Assembly: GCA_020746835.1 (NCBI GenBank)
Contig: JAGPNK010000002.1
Location: 3,224,001-3,288,000, forward strand
Length of the DNA: 64,000 nucleotides
From: Stachybotrys elegans
Lineage: Eukaryota; Ascomycota; Sordariomycetes; Hypocreales; Stachybotryaceae
Direction: 5' to 3'
Below the pieces are notes generated by a model. That model ran no database searches and had not been told where the DNA came from. It was given only the letters and a program-made list of their open reading frames with translations. Below, piece by piece: positions 37,341 through 48,556 of the stretch. Positions within the stretch are counted from its first letter, which is position 1. Each line of letters opens with the position of its first letter. A program made the position numbers and the translations under genes.

Positions 37341-40300
37341 ATGCAGAACCCTCCCGCACCGCTGGCCTCGCCGGCCATCTCGTCTCTGCGTGCCCAGCAG
37401 GCTGACTCTATGCAACGATCCCTGAGTCAAGATATCCGAGAGGAGCGCGAGGACCTCCGAGAAGCTGCAGAACAGACACTCAACGCCATCGTCGACCTCA
37501 ATCTCGACGGTACCATCAAGTGGGTTAGCCCATCGTGGGTGGATGTTGTCGGTACCAAGATTGAAGAGGTCCAAGGTGTTCCCATTGCCGACCTCATTGT
37601 CAGCGAACCCAAAACTATCTTTACCGACGTCATTCAGTCTATGAACAAGGATGACTCCAAGAGCCACAGGGTTCGCTTCGCTGTCCGCCTGGGACCTCTG
37701 TCCAAGCTGCGCTCCGCCGTAGCCTTGGATCCAGTGGCTGCGCGCGATACGCAGTCTCAAGATGCCCAAGACAAAGAATCTGAGAACCAACCCTCGCAAG
37801 CCCACATGGAGCCCTGCGAGGACACGGAGGGCGAGGCTATCGACCTTGAGGCACAGGGCATCATGGTATATGATACTGCCTCAGGTGGTGAGAGCCATGT
37901 AAGATCCCATCCCGACTACATATGAACCTAATGCTAATTTGTATGCCAAGACCATGTGGATGCTGCGCCTTTGGACCGCACCGCAACCCGTTCAAATCGA
38001 TTTGCCGGACCTGATTGTTGACTCTCTTGGCTCTGGTGCCGAGGTCCTTGCCAGTTACCTCACCCAATTGGCTGAGAATGGCGGCGAGGACCTGCAACAT
38101 CCCCCGTACCCACCGGTCTTGTGCCGGATTTGTGAGCGTCACATCAGTCCATGGTGGTTCGAGAAGCACACCGACCTCTGCCTCCAAGAACACCGGGCAG
38201 AAATGGAGGTCCAGATGGCCCAAGAAAGCCTGACGGAACATCGTCACGCCATTGTCAAGGTTCTTGATGCCCTAGAGGCTCGCAAGAGCCGATCCCTCAC
38301 CGGGGAGCAACAGACCCTGCCAATGGCTGAGTATAAGGGCTTGCCTATTGGTCCCCCGCCATCCTCCCAATCGTCACCCGGTGCTTCCTTCTCCCGATCA
38401 AGGGACCGATCCGGTGGGTTCGGGCATGCTAGGGCCCGCTCGTTCGCCATCCGGCGGCCCCAGGCTCGGATTGTCGAGCTACTCATGGACCTCTGTGACA
38501 CTGCTATTGAAGTTAGCACGCCGGCAATCAAGGAGGCATCAGCGCAGCACGGTGCCCTCGACTTTCGAACGCAGTCCCCACAGTCAGAATCCAGGATATC
38601 ACAGGTACTTCAGTGGCAGTCCCCCGGCACCAACACCCTTGAGCAAGAGCAGGGTTTAGCGATGCTGTGTTCCGACACCGAGAAGGTTGCTCGAGCCAAG
38701 GTCGACGCCGTTTTCCGTCATCGTAGAATCATCGAATATGCCGAGCGCATCCGCATCGAGTTTGCCGTCTTGGTTCAGGATTGCATCGATGAAGCCATGA
38801 GAAAAGCAGCTCGAATCGCAGCTGGCCGTCTCAGCGACTCAACGGAAAGCGAAGGTGAAGAGGAAGGAGTGTGCGGTGGTGGAGCAGAGGAGGAAGTGGA
38901 CGAATCTAGGGAAGAAGACCAGTACGGCTATCTCGATGTGCCTGAAGATGATGCAGCTGCAGGCAAGACTGTCGAGGTGGAACCCCGGGGACGATATACG
39001 GATGACTTCAGGCAGGCGATGAACAGCCCATCTGCCCTGGCCGCTGCTCTGCGGCAGGTTGATCTGTCTGGGGGAGCCCGAAGATCTCGACCATCTTCCA
39101 TGATTGGGTCCACACGGTCCAGCAGTCCAAAGGAATGCCCAACGCCGCGGTCTCATTTTGGGAGTGTTGCAGCCACTGCTCCTCCCCGCGACGCGCGCAG
39201 AGAATCGTCTCTTGTTATGGAGAGTGATGCTACCGAGAGTGAAGGCAGTCTGAGGTCGTCTTCTGTGACCTCGAGGAACGCAACTCGGACCGAATCCCCC
39301 ATCTCAGAGTTTGGTGATCTACGACGTGCCGCTAGCGCCAGACAACACCATCGGCGCAGCTTGATCCTCCCTGGCACCTCCTCCCCGCACCGCCAGGAGT
39401 CGCCTTCGCGTCCAGCACAGCCGTCCTCACCGCTGAGAATCAAGCCTCGGGGTCTTCCGTTGTCCCACGAGGCTGTCACTTCCCCAGAGGCCTCACCGAT
39501 GCTACCGGGCAGCGACTTTGGATCTCCTGCCGTATTTCCGACTCGGCACCATAGACGACAGTCTTCCGCAGCTGTGTCGGATTTCATCATGAAGGCGCCG
39601 CCTTCCCCTCGTCTTGGTGCCAATCAACCTCCCCCGCAAGCCCGCCCCACGCAGCCTTCCATCAAGGATTTCGAAATCATCAAGCCGATCAGCAAAGGTG
39701 CATTCGGCAGCGTCTACCTGTCGAAGAAGAAGTCGACTGGCGAATACTTTGCAATCAAGGTGCTGAAGAAGGCGGATATGGTTGCGAAGAATCAGGTTGG
39801 CAACGTCAAGGCTGAGCGAGCCATCATGATGTGGCAGGGGCAAAGCGAATTTGTTGCAAAGCTGTACTGGACTTTCTCCAGCAAGGACTACCTCTACCTC
39901 GTCATGGAATACCTCAACGGAGGCGATTGTGCGTCCCTGATCAAGGTGCTCGGCGGACTTCCAGAGGAGTGGGTGAAGAAGTACTTGGGCGAAGTTGTTC
40001 TTGGCGTTGAGCATCTTCACAGCAGAGGCATCATCCACCGTGACCTGAAGCCCGACAATCTTCTCATTGACCAGAAAGGCCATTTGAAGCTCACCGATTT
40101 TGGTCTTTCGAGGATGGGACTCATTGGCCGACAGAAGCGTGCCCTCAACAGTGAGAACGCAGATACAACGCCAGATCTACTTAACCAGGGTCCATTCGCG
40201 CGGTCTACGTCCATGGCATCATCGCGATCAACCTCTCTGGATCTACATGGACATGGCCATTCGCCTGGGACTACACCTCACTTCACCCCGGAAACAAGTA

Positions 40301-43227
40301 ATTTGGGACAGCCGTCCTACTTCAGCCTGGGAACGTTACAGCAGGAGCCTCGGCGTATCACGAGCAGTCATCGCAGTGATAGTGGCGGAAGCGAGACCCT
40401 CACACATATGCTCAGCAACTTCTCTCTGAACGACTCAGAACATGGCTCTCAACCAGGCAGCGCAAAACTCACAATAGACGAGGAAGCGGTGACTCAGGGC
40501 TCACCTGATCTTCCAGCACACGCTGGAACCTCGAGGATTAGCATAGACAGCCACGCACGCAATTCTCTTCCTCCATCAAGCATGATGCCGCCGCCAATGG
40601 CGCTCTTTGACCCCGAAGATACCAATCGCCGTTTTGTCGGTACGCCTGACTACCTGGCGCCCGAGACTATCCGAGGCGACAAGCAGGACGAGACAAGTGA
40701 TTGGTGGTCGGTCGGATGCATCATGTTTGAGTTTCTCTTTGGTTATCCACCGTTCCATGCCGGAGAGGCTGAGGAAGTCTTTGAGAACATTCTTGCGCGC
40801 AAGATTATGTGGCCCGATGAGAATGAGTGCGAGCCCGTATCTGATGAAGCCAAGGACCTCATCAATAAGCTTCTCTGCATGGATCCCCCCATGCGCCTGG
40901 GCTCGAACCGAGAGGAGAAGTTCTCTTCGGGTGGTGAAGAGATTCGCAAGCATCCTTGGTTTGACGGCGTGAACTGGGAGACTCTGCTCGAGGATGAGGC
41001 TCAGTTTGTGCCACAGCCAGAGAACCCTGAGGACACGGAGTATTTTGATGCACGAGGTGCCGTACTGCAGTCATTTGCGGAGGAGATGGAGGACCAGATG
41101 TCACCCCCGTCCTCTACCAGTGCCTCGGATTACCCCGAGAGACCACATGACGCGCTTTCACGCGTGCGATCCCAGGTGAACTCGCTGAATCGCAAGCTGA
41201 TGCCTCTTCACATCCCTCCTCACGTGCGGGACCTCAAGTCAAGGCGGCTGAGTGAGCCTGTTCCGCCTGACGATTTCGGCTCCTTCTCCTTCAAGAACCT
41301 ACCCGTCCTGGAGAAGGCAAACAAGGACGTTATACAGAAGCTCCGGGCCGAGGCGCTGGCCGCACAGATCAAACCGTCATCGCTGAGCCCTGGAGGTGCA
41401 GTCAACCCCACGTCTCCAGCACCGTCGGTCGAGGGCAGCCCTGTCATGTCACATCCCGTGCAGAGGACAATAACCACCGCAAAGGCGGCTGCTAGGCCGC
41501 AGTCCCCCTCGGGGTTGAGCCATTCGAATTCGTCCCCAAGCCGGGTGTCGCAGCCATCGTCGCCGCTACTCGTTTCCTTCGTGGCAGGTCAGGGCACCGA
41601 GGGACGAAGGAAGGCTTCGAGCAACTCATCCAGCCTGTCGCACCAGTCAGGCCCGAATCTCCAACCTAGTGCAGCCTTTGACATACCAAAAGTACCTCCA
41701 AGCCTCCAAAAAGCCGCCACAACAGCTTCCAGTTCGCCAGCCAAGGGACGGCCTTCGGGACCGCCACCGCCGTTGGCGCTCTCGCCCCAGAAGGCCATTG
41801 CAACACCGCGACAGGCCAGCTCAAGCCGCTCGAGGTCGCTTACAGTTGGGTCACAAGAGGGGAGTCCGGTAACGGCAGACATGCTGCATCATCATCGCAA
41901 TAGGCGAAGTCAAGTATTTGACATGTCTCCGTCCTCGTCGGATAATGAAGGCGACAAGCACAACGCTCTTCTGAGGGTTCAGCGACGCAGACAGAGTTCG
42001 CGACGTCTCTCTCAGATTGCCTTGGAAGGCATACCGACCTTCAGGTCATTGGATGTTCTGATTTGTGAAGATCATCCCGTGTCGAGGATGGTTATGGAGA
42101 AGCTACTTGAGAAGCTCCGATGCCGTACGATTTCGGTGCCAAACGGGTCCGAGGCGGTACGGTATTCGATGAGCGAAATCAAGTTTGACGTCATCTTCCT
42201 CGAATACAAGCTACCGCAGATCAACGGAGCGGACGTGGCGCGAATGATTCGCGAGACCAAGAATGCCAACACCCACACACCGATTGTGGCCATCACTGCG
42301 TATCTGAAGGAACTACAAGCACCGCACTACTTTGATTCATTGATCGAGAAGCCCATCAGCTCCTCGAAGCTGACCGAGGTCTTGCGAAGTCTCTGTCAAT
42401 GGAGGCCAGAGTCACCTGGGCAGACGGGATCCAGCCCGGCATCCAACTTGATTGCCCTCCGGAAAGCTGCGCCGCGCATCGACGACAGCCCGACCTCGAG
42501 CCTGTCGCTCTTTGCGGCGCGGCAAAGCTCCATCTTATCCAGCCGGGAAGACTCAATCAGTTCAAGCATGTTTGGGGATTCTGAATCAGCTACGACAGAC
42601 GACATCCCAGTCGTCCTCAGCCGTAAAGCTACCGGAGACTGGGATGAGGCTGGACTGGGGATTGCCGAGGCGGATATCCTGAGTGGGCTGGAGGGGTCAC
42701 CCAAGGGCGTTCCCCATCTTGTCACGCAGCAGTCGGCCCCAAGCCAGATGGAGCACCAGGCACGAACGGTGGATAGGCTCAAGGGCAAGCGAGAAGGAGC
42801 AGACAAGAAGCTGAGCGAGAGCCCGGAATCAGCTGATGATGAGGACGATGAGCTTGAGCAGGGGCGGGACACGCAGCTTCGAAGGAGCAGCAAGGCAATG
42901 CTCGGTAAATCCGGGCTACCCAGCTCTAAGCTCGGCATCGAAATGATGAGGGCCAATAGCCACGATAGCGTCACGATGGGCTCCGAGAGCACACCGGAAG
43001 CTGTCACGCAGGTGGCCACAACTCCGCTAGACGAGACGGACGCGGCGATGCTAGGGAGAACAGAGGCCTCGGCCATGCGAACCCCGCCGGCGGCGGAGCA
43101 TACAAACTTACTTGAGGCAACGCCGCGACCCTTGGCACCAATCCGAACAGGGAGTGGGGCTTCTGGAGAAGCATCTGAGGAGGGAGAGGGAGAGGATGAG
43201 GTGACCCCCCGACCTGGTGGCAGATGA
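37341..43227 (+). CDS. RIM15: Rim15-type protein kinase with PAS, zinc finger and receiver domains
   Basis: Two exons, 37341-37898 and 37951-43227, join in phase 0 across a 52 bp intron and give 1944 residues. Order of domains: a PAS domain (about 50-150, with TLNAIVDLNLDGTIKWVSPS); a CCHC zinc finger near 242-262 (LCRICERHISPWWFEKHTDLC); a Ser-rich region; and a Ser/Thr kinase from about 757 with SKGAFGSVY, AIKVLKK, HRDLKPDN near 881, DFG near 902 and GTPDYLAPE near 1082. An insert of about 180 residues separates the last two. A receiver domain follows at about 1552-1670, then an acidic tail. Rim15 acts below TORC1, PKA and the phosphate-sensing Pho85 to start quiescence and stress programmes. 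In the receiver, Glu1604 replaces the phospho-accepting Asp. The long frame upstream starts at GTG; MQNPPAPLASP is the first ATG in it. Confidence 0.95.
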
Positions 43228-43248
43228 AAAGGGCAGATGAGAAGGCGA

Positions 43249-43268
43249 GGGGGGGGGGGGGGGGGGGG
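43249..43268 (+). repeat. 20-base G homopolymer
   Basis: An uninterrupted G run 22 bases after the RIM15 stop codon. It may form G-quadruplex structures, and its length is likely uncertain in the assembly. Confidence 0.95.
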
Positions 43269-43665
43269 TGAGGTGGATGCAGAGGGAAACAATGGTTGAT
43301 TTTGCAGTTTCATTTGTCCGAACATCTCATTTGTACCGGCTGGTAGCGTGGCGTCTTCTGGAGATTTCAGGAACGGATTCATTGCGAGTGGCAAGAAGAA
43401 GGAGGCTAGCTAGCACTGCGCAGGCCGGTCCAGATGGAGTGGCAGAGGAGATGAAGCGAGAAAGAATGTTGCTTTTGCTACGGTTTGCTGATGCGCAGGG
43501 GATGGAAGCGGAGAAGAAACACGCTGGCCGTTCTGCAGACACGAGGGCTGTATCATATGAAGCGCATACTCTCTGTTCTTGTTTCATCCAGGTTGTCTAC
43601 TCCTCTCTACCATTATGTTAGATTAGCAGGAGATAGTATCAGGGCTATCTTTTTCTTTATCCTTA

Positions 43666-43691
43666 TGTGTGTGTGTGTGTGTGTGTGTGTG
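43666..43691 (+). repeat. (TG)n microsatellite
   Basis: Thirteen TG units within the spacer. Confidence 0.95.
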
Positions 43692-44644
43692 AATATGACT
43701 TGAGGTCTGGAAAAGAGGGCCAAGATTGCTTGGCCATTTTGGGGCTGACTAGCAGGCAACGTGGTAGACTAAGATAGTTCGTAGATATGGGAATAACCTT
43801 CTTGGCATTGCTTGTCTCCCTTTTCTCCCCTTTCCCTGTTGGGTCGGGATATTTTGTCTGAGGGAGGGGTCCCATCCTCGGCAGATGGAGGGTGGCCGCG
43901 CATGACGGACATCATACACATAGGATATGTGTGTAGGCAGTGCTTGTATGCAAGCCCTTACTCAGGTGATGCTGATCCTGTCCCCAAGATTGGTCGGTTT
44001 GAGGGGAAATGCATCTGCCATCTGGACGGCTGAGCAGCTGCAGGACCCTTTGAGACCCCTCCAAGACCCTGTGTACGGCATCTCTCTATCTCTCTCTCCC
44101 GCCCCATTTCTTCTTCTCTGCCTTTTATTTTTTATTTTTTATTTTATTTTATTTTTGGCCTTTTGCTGCTTTGTGTCTGACCCTCGGCTCCCTTGACTCG
44201 CCTCATACTTTGGATGGCTAAAAAGTCGAAGTGAGATCCATACACATTTATGAAAGTTTTATGTATTTTTGTTTTATAATAATTTATAGTGGGTCTCCCC
44301 GTACTTAGCAAAGCCCGAGGACCCGCGAAAGTGCAGGAAAGCGCAGGCAAGTGCCAGTGCTCACACGAGCACTTTCCCCTTTTGGACGACCGATCAACCT
44401 CGTCATAAGGCAATTGGCATTCCGATTATCCGAGTTTTGCCTTCATCGCCCATTTTTTGCCTTGCGCGCCAATCCACAGTGGCCTCGAATCCTCCCCCCT
44501 TCGGCCTACGTTGCTCGGCAATCCTGTTTAATTCCCTCACATGGGTTTCTCTGGGTTATTTGGTCCGTCCGCGCCCACTTCGCCTGCTACCGTCATCGAA
44601 CGATGATGCATGAGAAAGAGGCGGGGAGAGGGGCAGCCAATACG

Positions 44645-44669
44645 GAGAGAGAGAGAGAGAGAGAGAGAG
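44645..44669 (+). repeat. (GA)n microsatellite
   Basis: About twelve GA units about 1.05 kb upstream of the carrier start codon. Confidence 0.95.
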
Positions 44670-45382
44670 CAGAGAATGACGGGTCCGCTATGTCGTTTAC
44701 TGGGATTGCTGCTGGATTATTCCTTCTAGCTTTTCTTTGTCTGATCCGGACAGGTTGAAACTTCACGACTAGCCCTCTGAGTGCCCCGGTGGTTCAAAGG
44801 CAAAATAACAAGAGAAAAAGTGAAACATGGCCAGCCAGAGAAGAAGGCCTCGACTCGCACGCTAGACACCTCCCCACAGAAAAGAGACTGTCGAAACATG
44901 GAACGACAAAAAAAAAAAAGAAAAAGTAGCACGACTTGTGGAGGAGAAGAGAGCGGCGCTTCGACGCCGCCGCCGCCGCCCACGTCGGGCCCGGCAGACT
45001 TTTCCAGAAACAGCACACCGAAGGTCCATCTGTTTACGTATTGCTGGCCCAGGGAATCCCCACGGACAGGCGGGATTGGAAGCTAGGATGGATGATGTCC
45101 CAGCCGCCCTATCCGTTCGTCTACCTCCTGGACCCTGCCCCCCTCTTTCGCCCTCGGTCCATGCCGGAGTCGTTGCCATCCAAGCAATCCAGCACGATGT
45201 CTCAGTCTCTCTTCTGATTCGTCCCTTGGATTGTGCAAGGTTTCTTGCTTTTATGCTTTTTTCCTCACTCTATCTAGACTCTCGGTGTCGAGAGTAGAAA
45301 CGGGGCCCCCAGTGGCTTGACGATGGACCATGGATCATAGATCGACAGCGGCCTGTCGCTTTACTACATATCCCGTTGCTGC

Positions 45383-45528
45383 TGCAGCTCGCAAACATGC
45401 AGCCGTGTGTCTGATGATTTGAGCCCGCCGCTGCAGCTGCAATACCACCTGCTCTTTAACTCGCACCTGCAGCTTCTTACAACTCCCGCCGATCCTTGCT
45501 CCGTCCTCCCTGGATTCCGGTTGCAGCT
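45383..45528. promoter_or_regulatory. Cluster of TGCAGC(T) elements upstream of the MFS carrier gene
   Basis: TGCAGC occurs five times in about 145 bases, at 45383, 45399, 45432, 45468 and 45522, four of them as TGCAGCT. The last is about 190 bases before the ATG. No CACGTG (the Pho4/NUC-1 site) is seen in the spacer. The role is inference. Confidence 0.4.
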
Positions 45529-45720
45529 CGACTTGCCGTTACTTTCCAGTTAAGCTTACCCAGTAGCGAGAACAACTCAAAAGGCTGGCATCGCAACCTT
45601 GGTTTCGTCCGGCGCCCTTTGGTGCTCAAGTACTAAGCCCTTGGCGGCATACCTCGACGTCTCCCTCTGCATTCTCTCCCTCCCTCACACACACAGGCAA
45701 AGGTCTGCCCTCCCGTCACC

Positions 45721-47896
45721 ATGTCTTCACAAGATGATGGCCACTCTCACCAACACCAACACCAACACCACACGCACCATCATCACGATGTTGTTGTAGC
45801 TGGGGAGATCCCCATCCCTCACGGCCCCCAAAGCCAATGTGACGACAGCACCACAGATGGAGGCAGCGATGGCAATGTCCAGCGCATCTTCAACCACATT
45901 ATTCGACCTGATGACTCGTACAATGCCGAGGGTGTCTACTGGGCCGATCTGCCTCTCCTCAAGAGGCTCAAGTTTGTCACACAGGTCGACAAGGAGGCCG
46001 CCCTTGAAGAGCTCCGTACCATCGGTTCCATGATAAAGCACGACCCCTTGTCGCCCCTCTCGTGGTATTTTCGCCATGCCGTCATTCCTGGTGCTGGTCT
46101 CGGTCTTGAGGGCTATGTCCTCTTCTCCATTGGAAATTTGGAGCCGCTCTTCGAGAAGGTCTGGCCGCAGTGCTGGGCCGACTACGATGTCTGCGCCAAG
46201 AACTGGATTGCCAGTGTTACCTACCTAGAGATCATCGGTATCATGGTTGGCCAGGTTGTTGTTGGTGTAAGTTGGCTCCCGTACTGCTCTTAGTATGGTG
46301 TCTGATGCTAATTCTCACGCCTTTACAGGTCATCGGAGACTGGGTTGGCCGTCGTTGGGGTCTTATTCAGGATGCCATTATCATGTTCATCGGTCTTCTC
46401 ATGCTGACTGCCAGCTGGGGCCTCACCCTCGAAGGCTGGGTCATCTGCTATGCATGGTCACTCTTCTTCTACAGTAAGTCATACTTACCCAAGAGTCCCC
46501 CGGCATCTTGTATCTGGTGCTGACACTTCGTTCTTTCTTAGGTTTGGGCGTGGGTGGTGAATATCCCATCACCGCAACTTCATCTCTCGAGAGCGCCGTC
46601 ACAGCCGGTAAGCTCTCCACCCGTGAGGACCGTCTGCACCGCGGCCGCCGTGTCACCATGGCCTTCCTCATGCAGGGCTGGGGTCAGTTCATCAACCAGG
46701 TCATCGTCCTCGTCTTGCTCGTCATCTTCAACAGCGGCGACGGCGCGCCCCCTTACACCCGCAGCGCCGCCCAATTCACGTTCCGCCTGTCCTTTGCTCT
46801 CCCCGCCATCGGTACCCTCTGGCTCGTCTACTACAGAACCTACAAGATGCCCCAGGCTTCCAAGCAGCTCGTCGACGCCAAGCGCAAGACGAGTGTCACG
46901 GGCTACGACGTCAAGGCTCTCGGCGCCTGCTTCACGCACTTTGGCGGCCGCCTCCTTGCCACGGCCGGCACCTGGTTCTGCAACGACGTCTTCTTCTACG
47001 GCAACAAGCTCTTCCAGGGCCAATTCATCAGGGTCATCTCCCAGAACCCGGAGTCTCTTATGACCACCTGGACGTGGAATCTGGTCAACATCACCGTGTC
47101 CCTGGCCGGCTACTACCTCGCCTCTCTGCTCATCGATAACAAGCTCTATGGCCGCAAGCTCATGCAGCAGATTGGCTTCCTCATGTGCTTCCTCATGTTC
47201 GTCATCCCCGCCTTCGACTACGACTACTACACCAGCGGAGCCGGCATCCACTCCTTCCAGGCCATGTACTTCATCTCCTCCTTCTTCAACCAGTTCGGCC
47301 CCAACTCGGTCACCTTCCTCGTCGCAGGTGAGGTCTTCCCCACCCCCATCCGTGCCACGGCACACGGTTTCTCCGCATGCATGGGCAAGGCCGGCGCCCT
47401 GCTCGCCGCCGTGCTCTACAACTACATCGACGACCAGACCAAGTTCTACGTCGTCCCCTGGTTCGGCCTCGCCGGCATGCTCCTCACCTGGCTCTTCCTC
47501 CCCGACACCACCGGCCTCGATCTCAAGGAGCAGGAGCGCCGCTGGACCTACCTGCGCCAGGGCAAGGGCAACGAGTACCACGGCATCGCCGTCCACCCCA
47601 AGCACCTCAGCCTCTGGGAGCGCCTATGGGGAATCAGCAAGACGTACGACCCGGTCCTTGACGACAAGGCCAAGATCGAAGAGATGCGCGTCGAGTGGGA
47701 GGCCCTGCAGAGCGCCAAGGCCGCCACCGACGAGGGCAAGGAGTCGAGCATGCTGCAGGCCAACGAGGAGGACTTTTCGCAAGACATGCACGACTATTTC
47801 AAGCGCTCCAGTCCTGTCATCAGGTCCAAGAATGCGCCCGCCATGAGCGAGAAGATGACCTCAGATGACCTCGGCGATGCCATCACGCCGCACTAG
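45721..47896 (+). CDS. MFS carrier, phosphate:H+ symporter-like, with His-rich N-terminus
   Basis: Three exons, 45721-46266, 46329-46473 and 46542-47896, give 681 residues. Introns of 62 and 68 bp have GTAAGT donors. About twelve hydrophobic segments can be picked out, split by a central loop near residues 310-330. Family marks are GDWVGRRWGLIQDA between TM2 and TM3, LGVGGEYPITATSSLE in TM4 (rebuilt across intron 2; compare GGDYPLSATI of Pho84), FNQFGPNSVTFLVAGEVFPT and the DTTGLDLKEQE end of the last TM. It should sit in the plasma membrane and move an anion with protons. Phosphate is the best guess, but organophosphate or another substrate is possible. The N-terminus holds about ten His residues within residues 8-22, encoded by a CACCAA-type repeat. 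Confidence 0.88.
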
Positions 47897-48556
47897 GCAC
47901 TCACGTTGCATTCGTCACCGTGATATGGATGTCATTTTCTTTCCTCCTTCCTGCCGTTTATCTTTAGCAGTATGAATGAATAAGCATGAAATTTTGATGG
48001 CAATGGGATTTGCACATATTTGCGTGGAGTCGTTCTTTCTTATGGGGGATCTTATCATCTCGGAACAGGGGAGGGCAGAACCCGAAGCAGAGTACTTGGC
48101 TGCTCCTGATGAAATGAAATGAAGAAAAATAAGAAGCAGAAAAGGCTTGAATTCCCAACGACATTCCTCGTGTATCCTTCTACAACAAACTCCTTCCAAA
48201 CCTCTGGGCCAACAAGTGTAGACGCTGGATATATGCCAGCCCATCCCTCCAAACCAGCCCGCAACGCCCCTGCCCCAAATGCGGTTGGACGCCTGGCGGA
48301 GAACAGGGCCGCCGGAAGCGCCAAAGAAAGAAGAATAAAGATGTGATTTGGAAGAAAGGGGACAAAGACAAATAAAAGAAGGGGGGGGTAAATAGAGCAT
48401 AGAAGGGGAAAGTAGAACATGACAAATATCCAGAAACTGACACAAAATTCCTAGGTTCGAGCGAAACCCCCATTTGATTGCTCCCCCAAACTCTCGTGTC
48501 CTTCTAATTTCCTGTCCAAATGCGTATTAAATTCTTGCTGGTGCGCTTAGCCCAGC
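47897..48556. other. Convergent intergenic region, MFS carrier to C2H2 factor
   Basis: A 660 bp spacer with two gene ends facing each other, AT-richer than its flanks. It should hold both 3' UTRs. No gene is recognised. A tRNA B-box-like AGGTTCGAGC near 48452 has no matching A box or stem. Confidence 0.65.

Larger units (their letters stand above)
43228..45720. other. Intergenic region between RIM15 and the MFS carrier gene
   Basis: A 2.5 kb spacer in tandem orientation. It contains a 20-base G run directly after RIM15, a (TG)n repeat at 43666-43691, a TTTTA-type repeat at about 44127-44155, a (GA)n tract at 44645-44669 and a cluster of TGCAGC elements at 45383-45528 in the likely promoter of the carrier. 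No gene is recognised. Confidence 0.65.

Noticed and set aside
44300..44760. 135-residue plus-strand open frame before the carrier gene
   Set aside because: Includes the (GA)n repeat read as RERERERER; no family resemblance.
48440..48475. tRNA B-box-like sequence AGGTTCGAGC
   Set aside because: No A box at the right distance and no acceptor stem could be paired.
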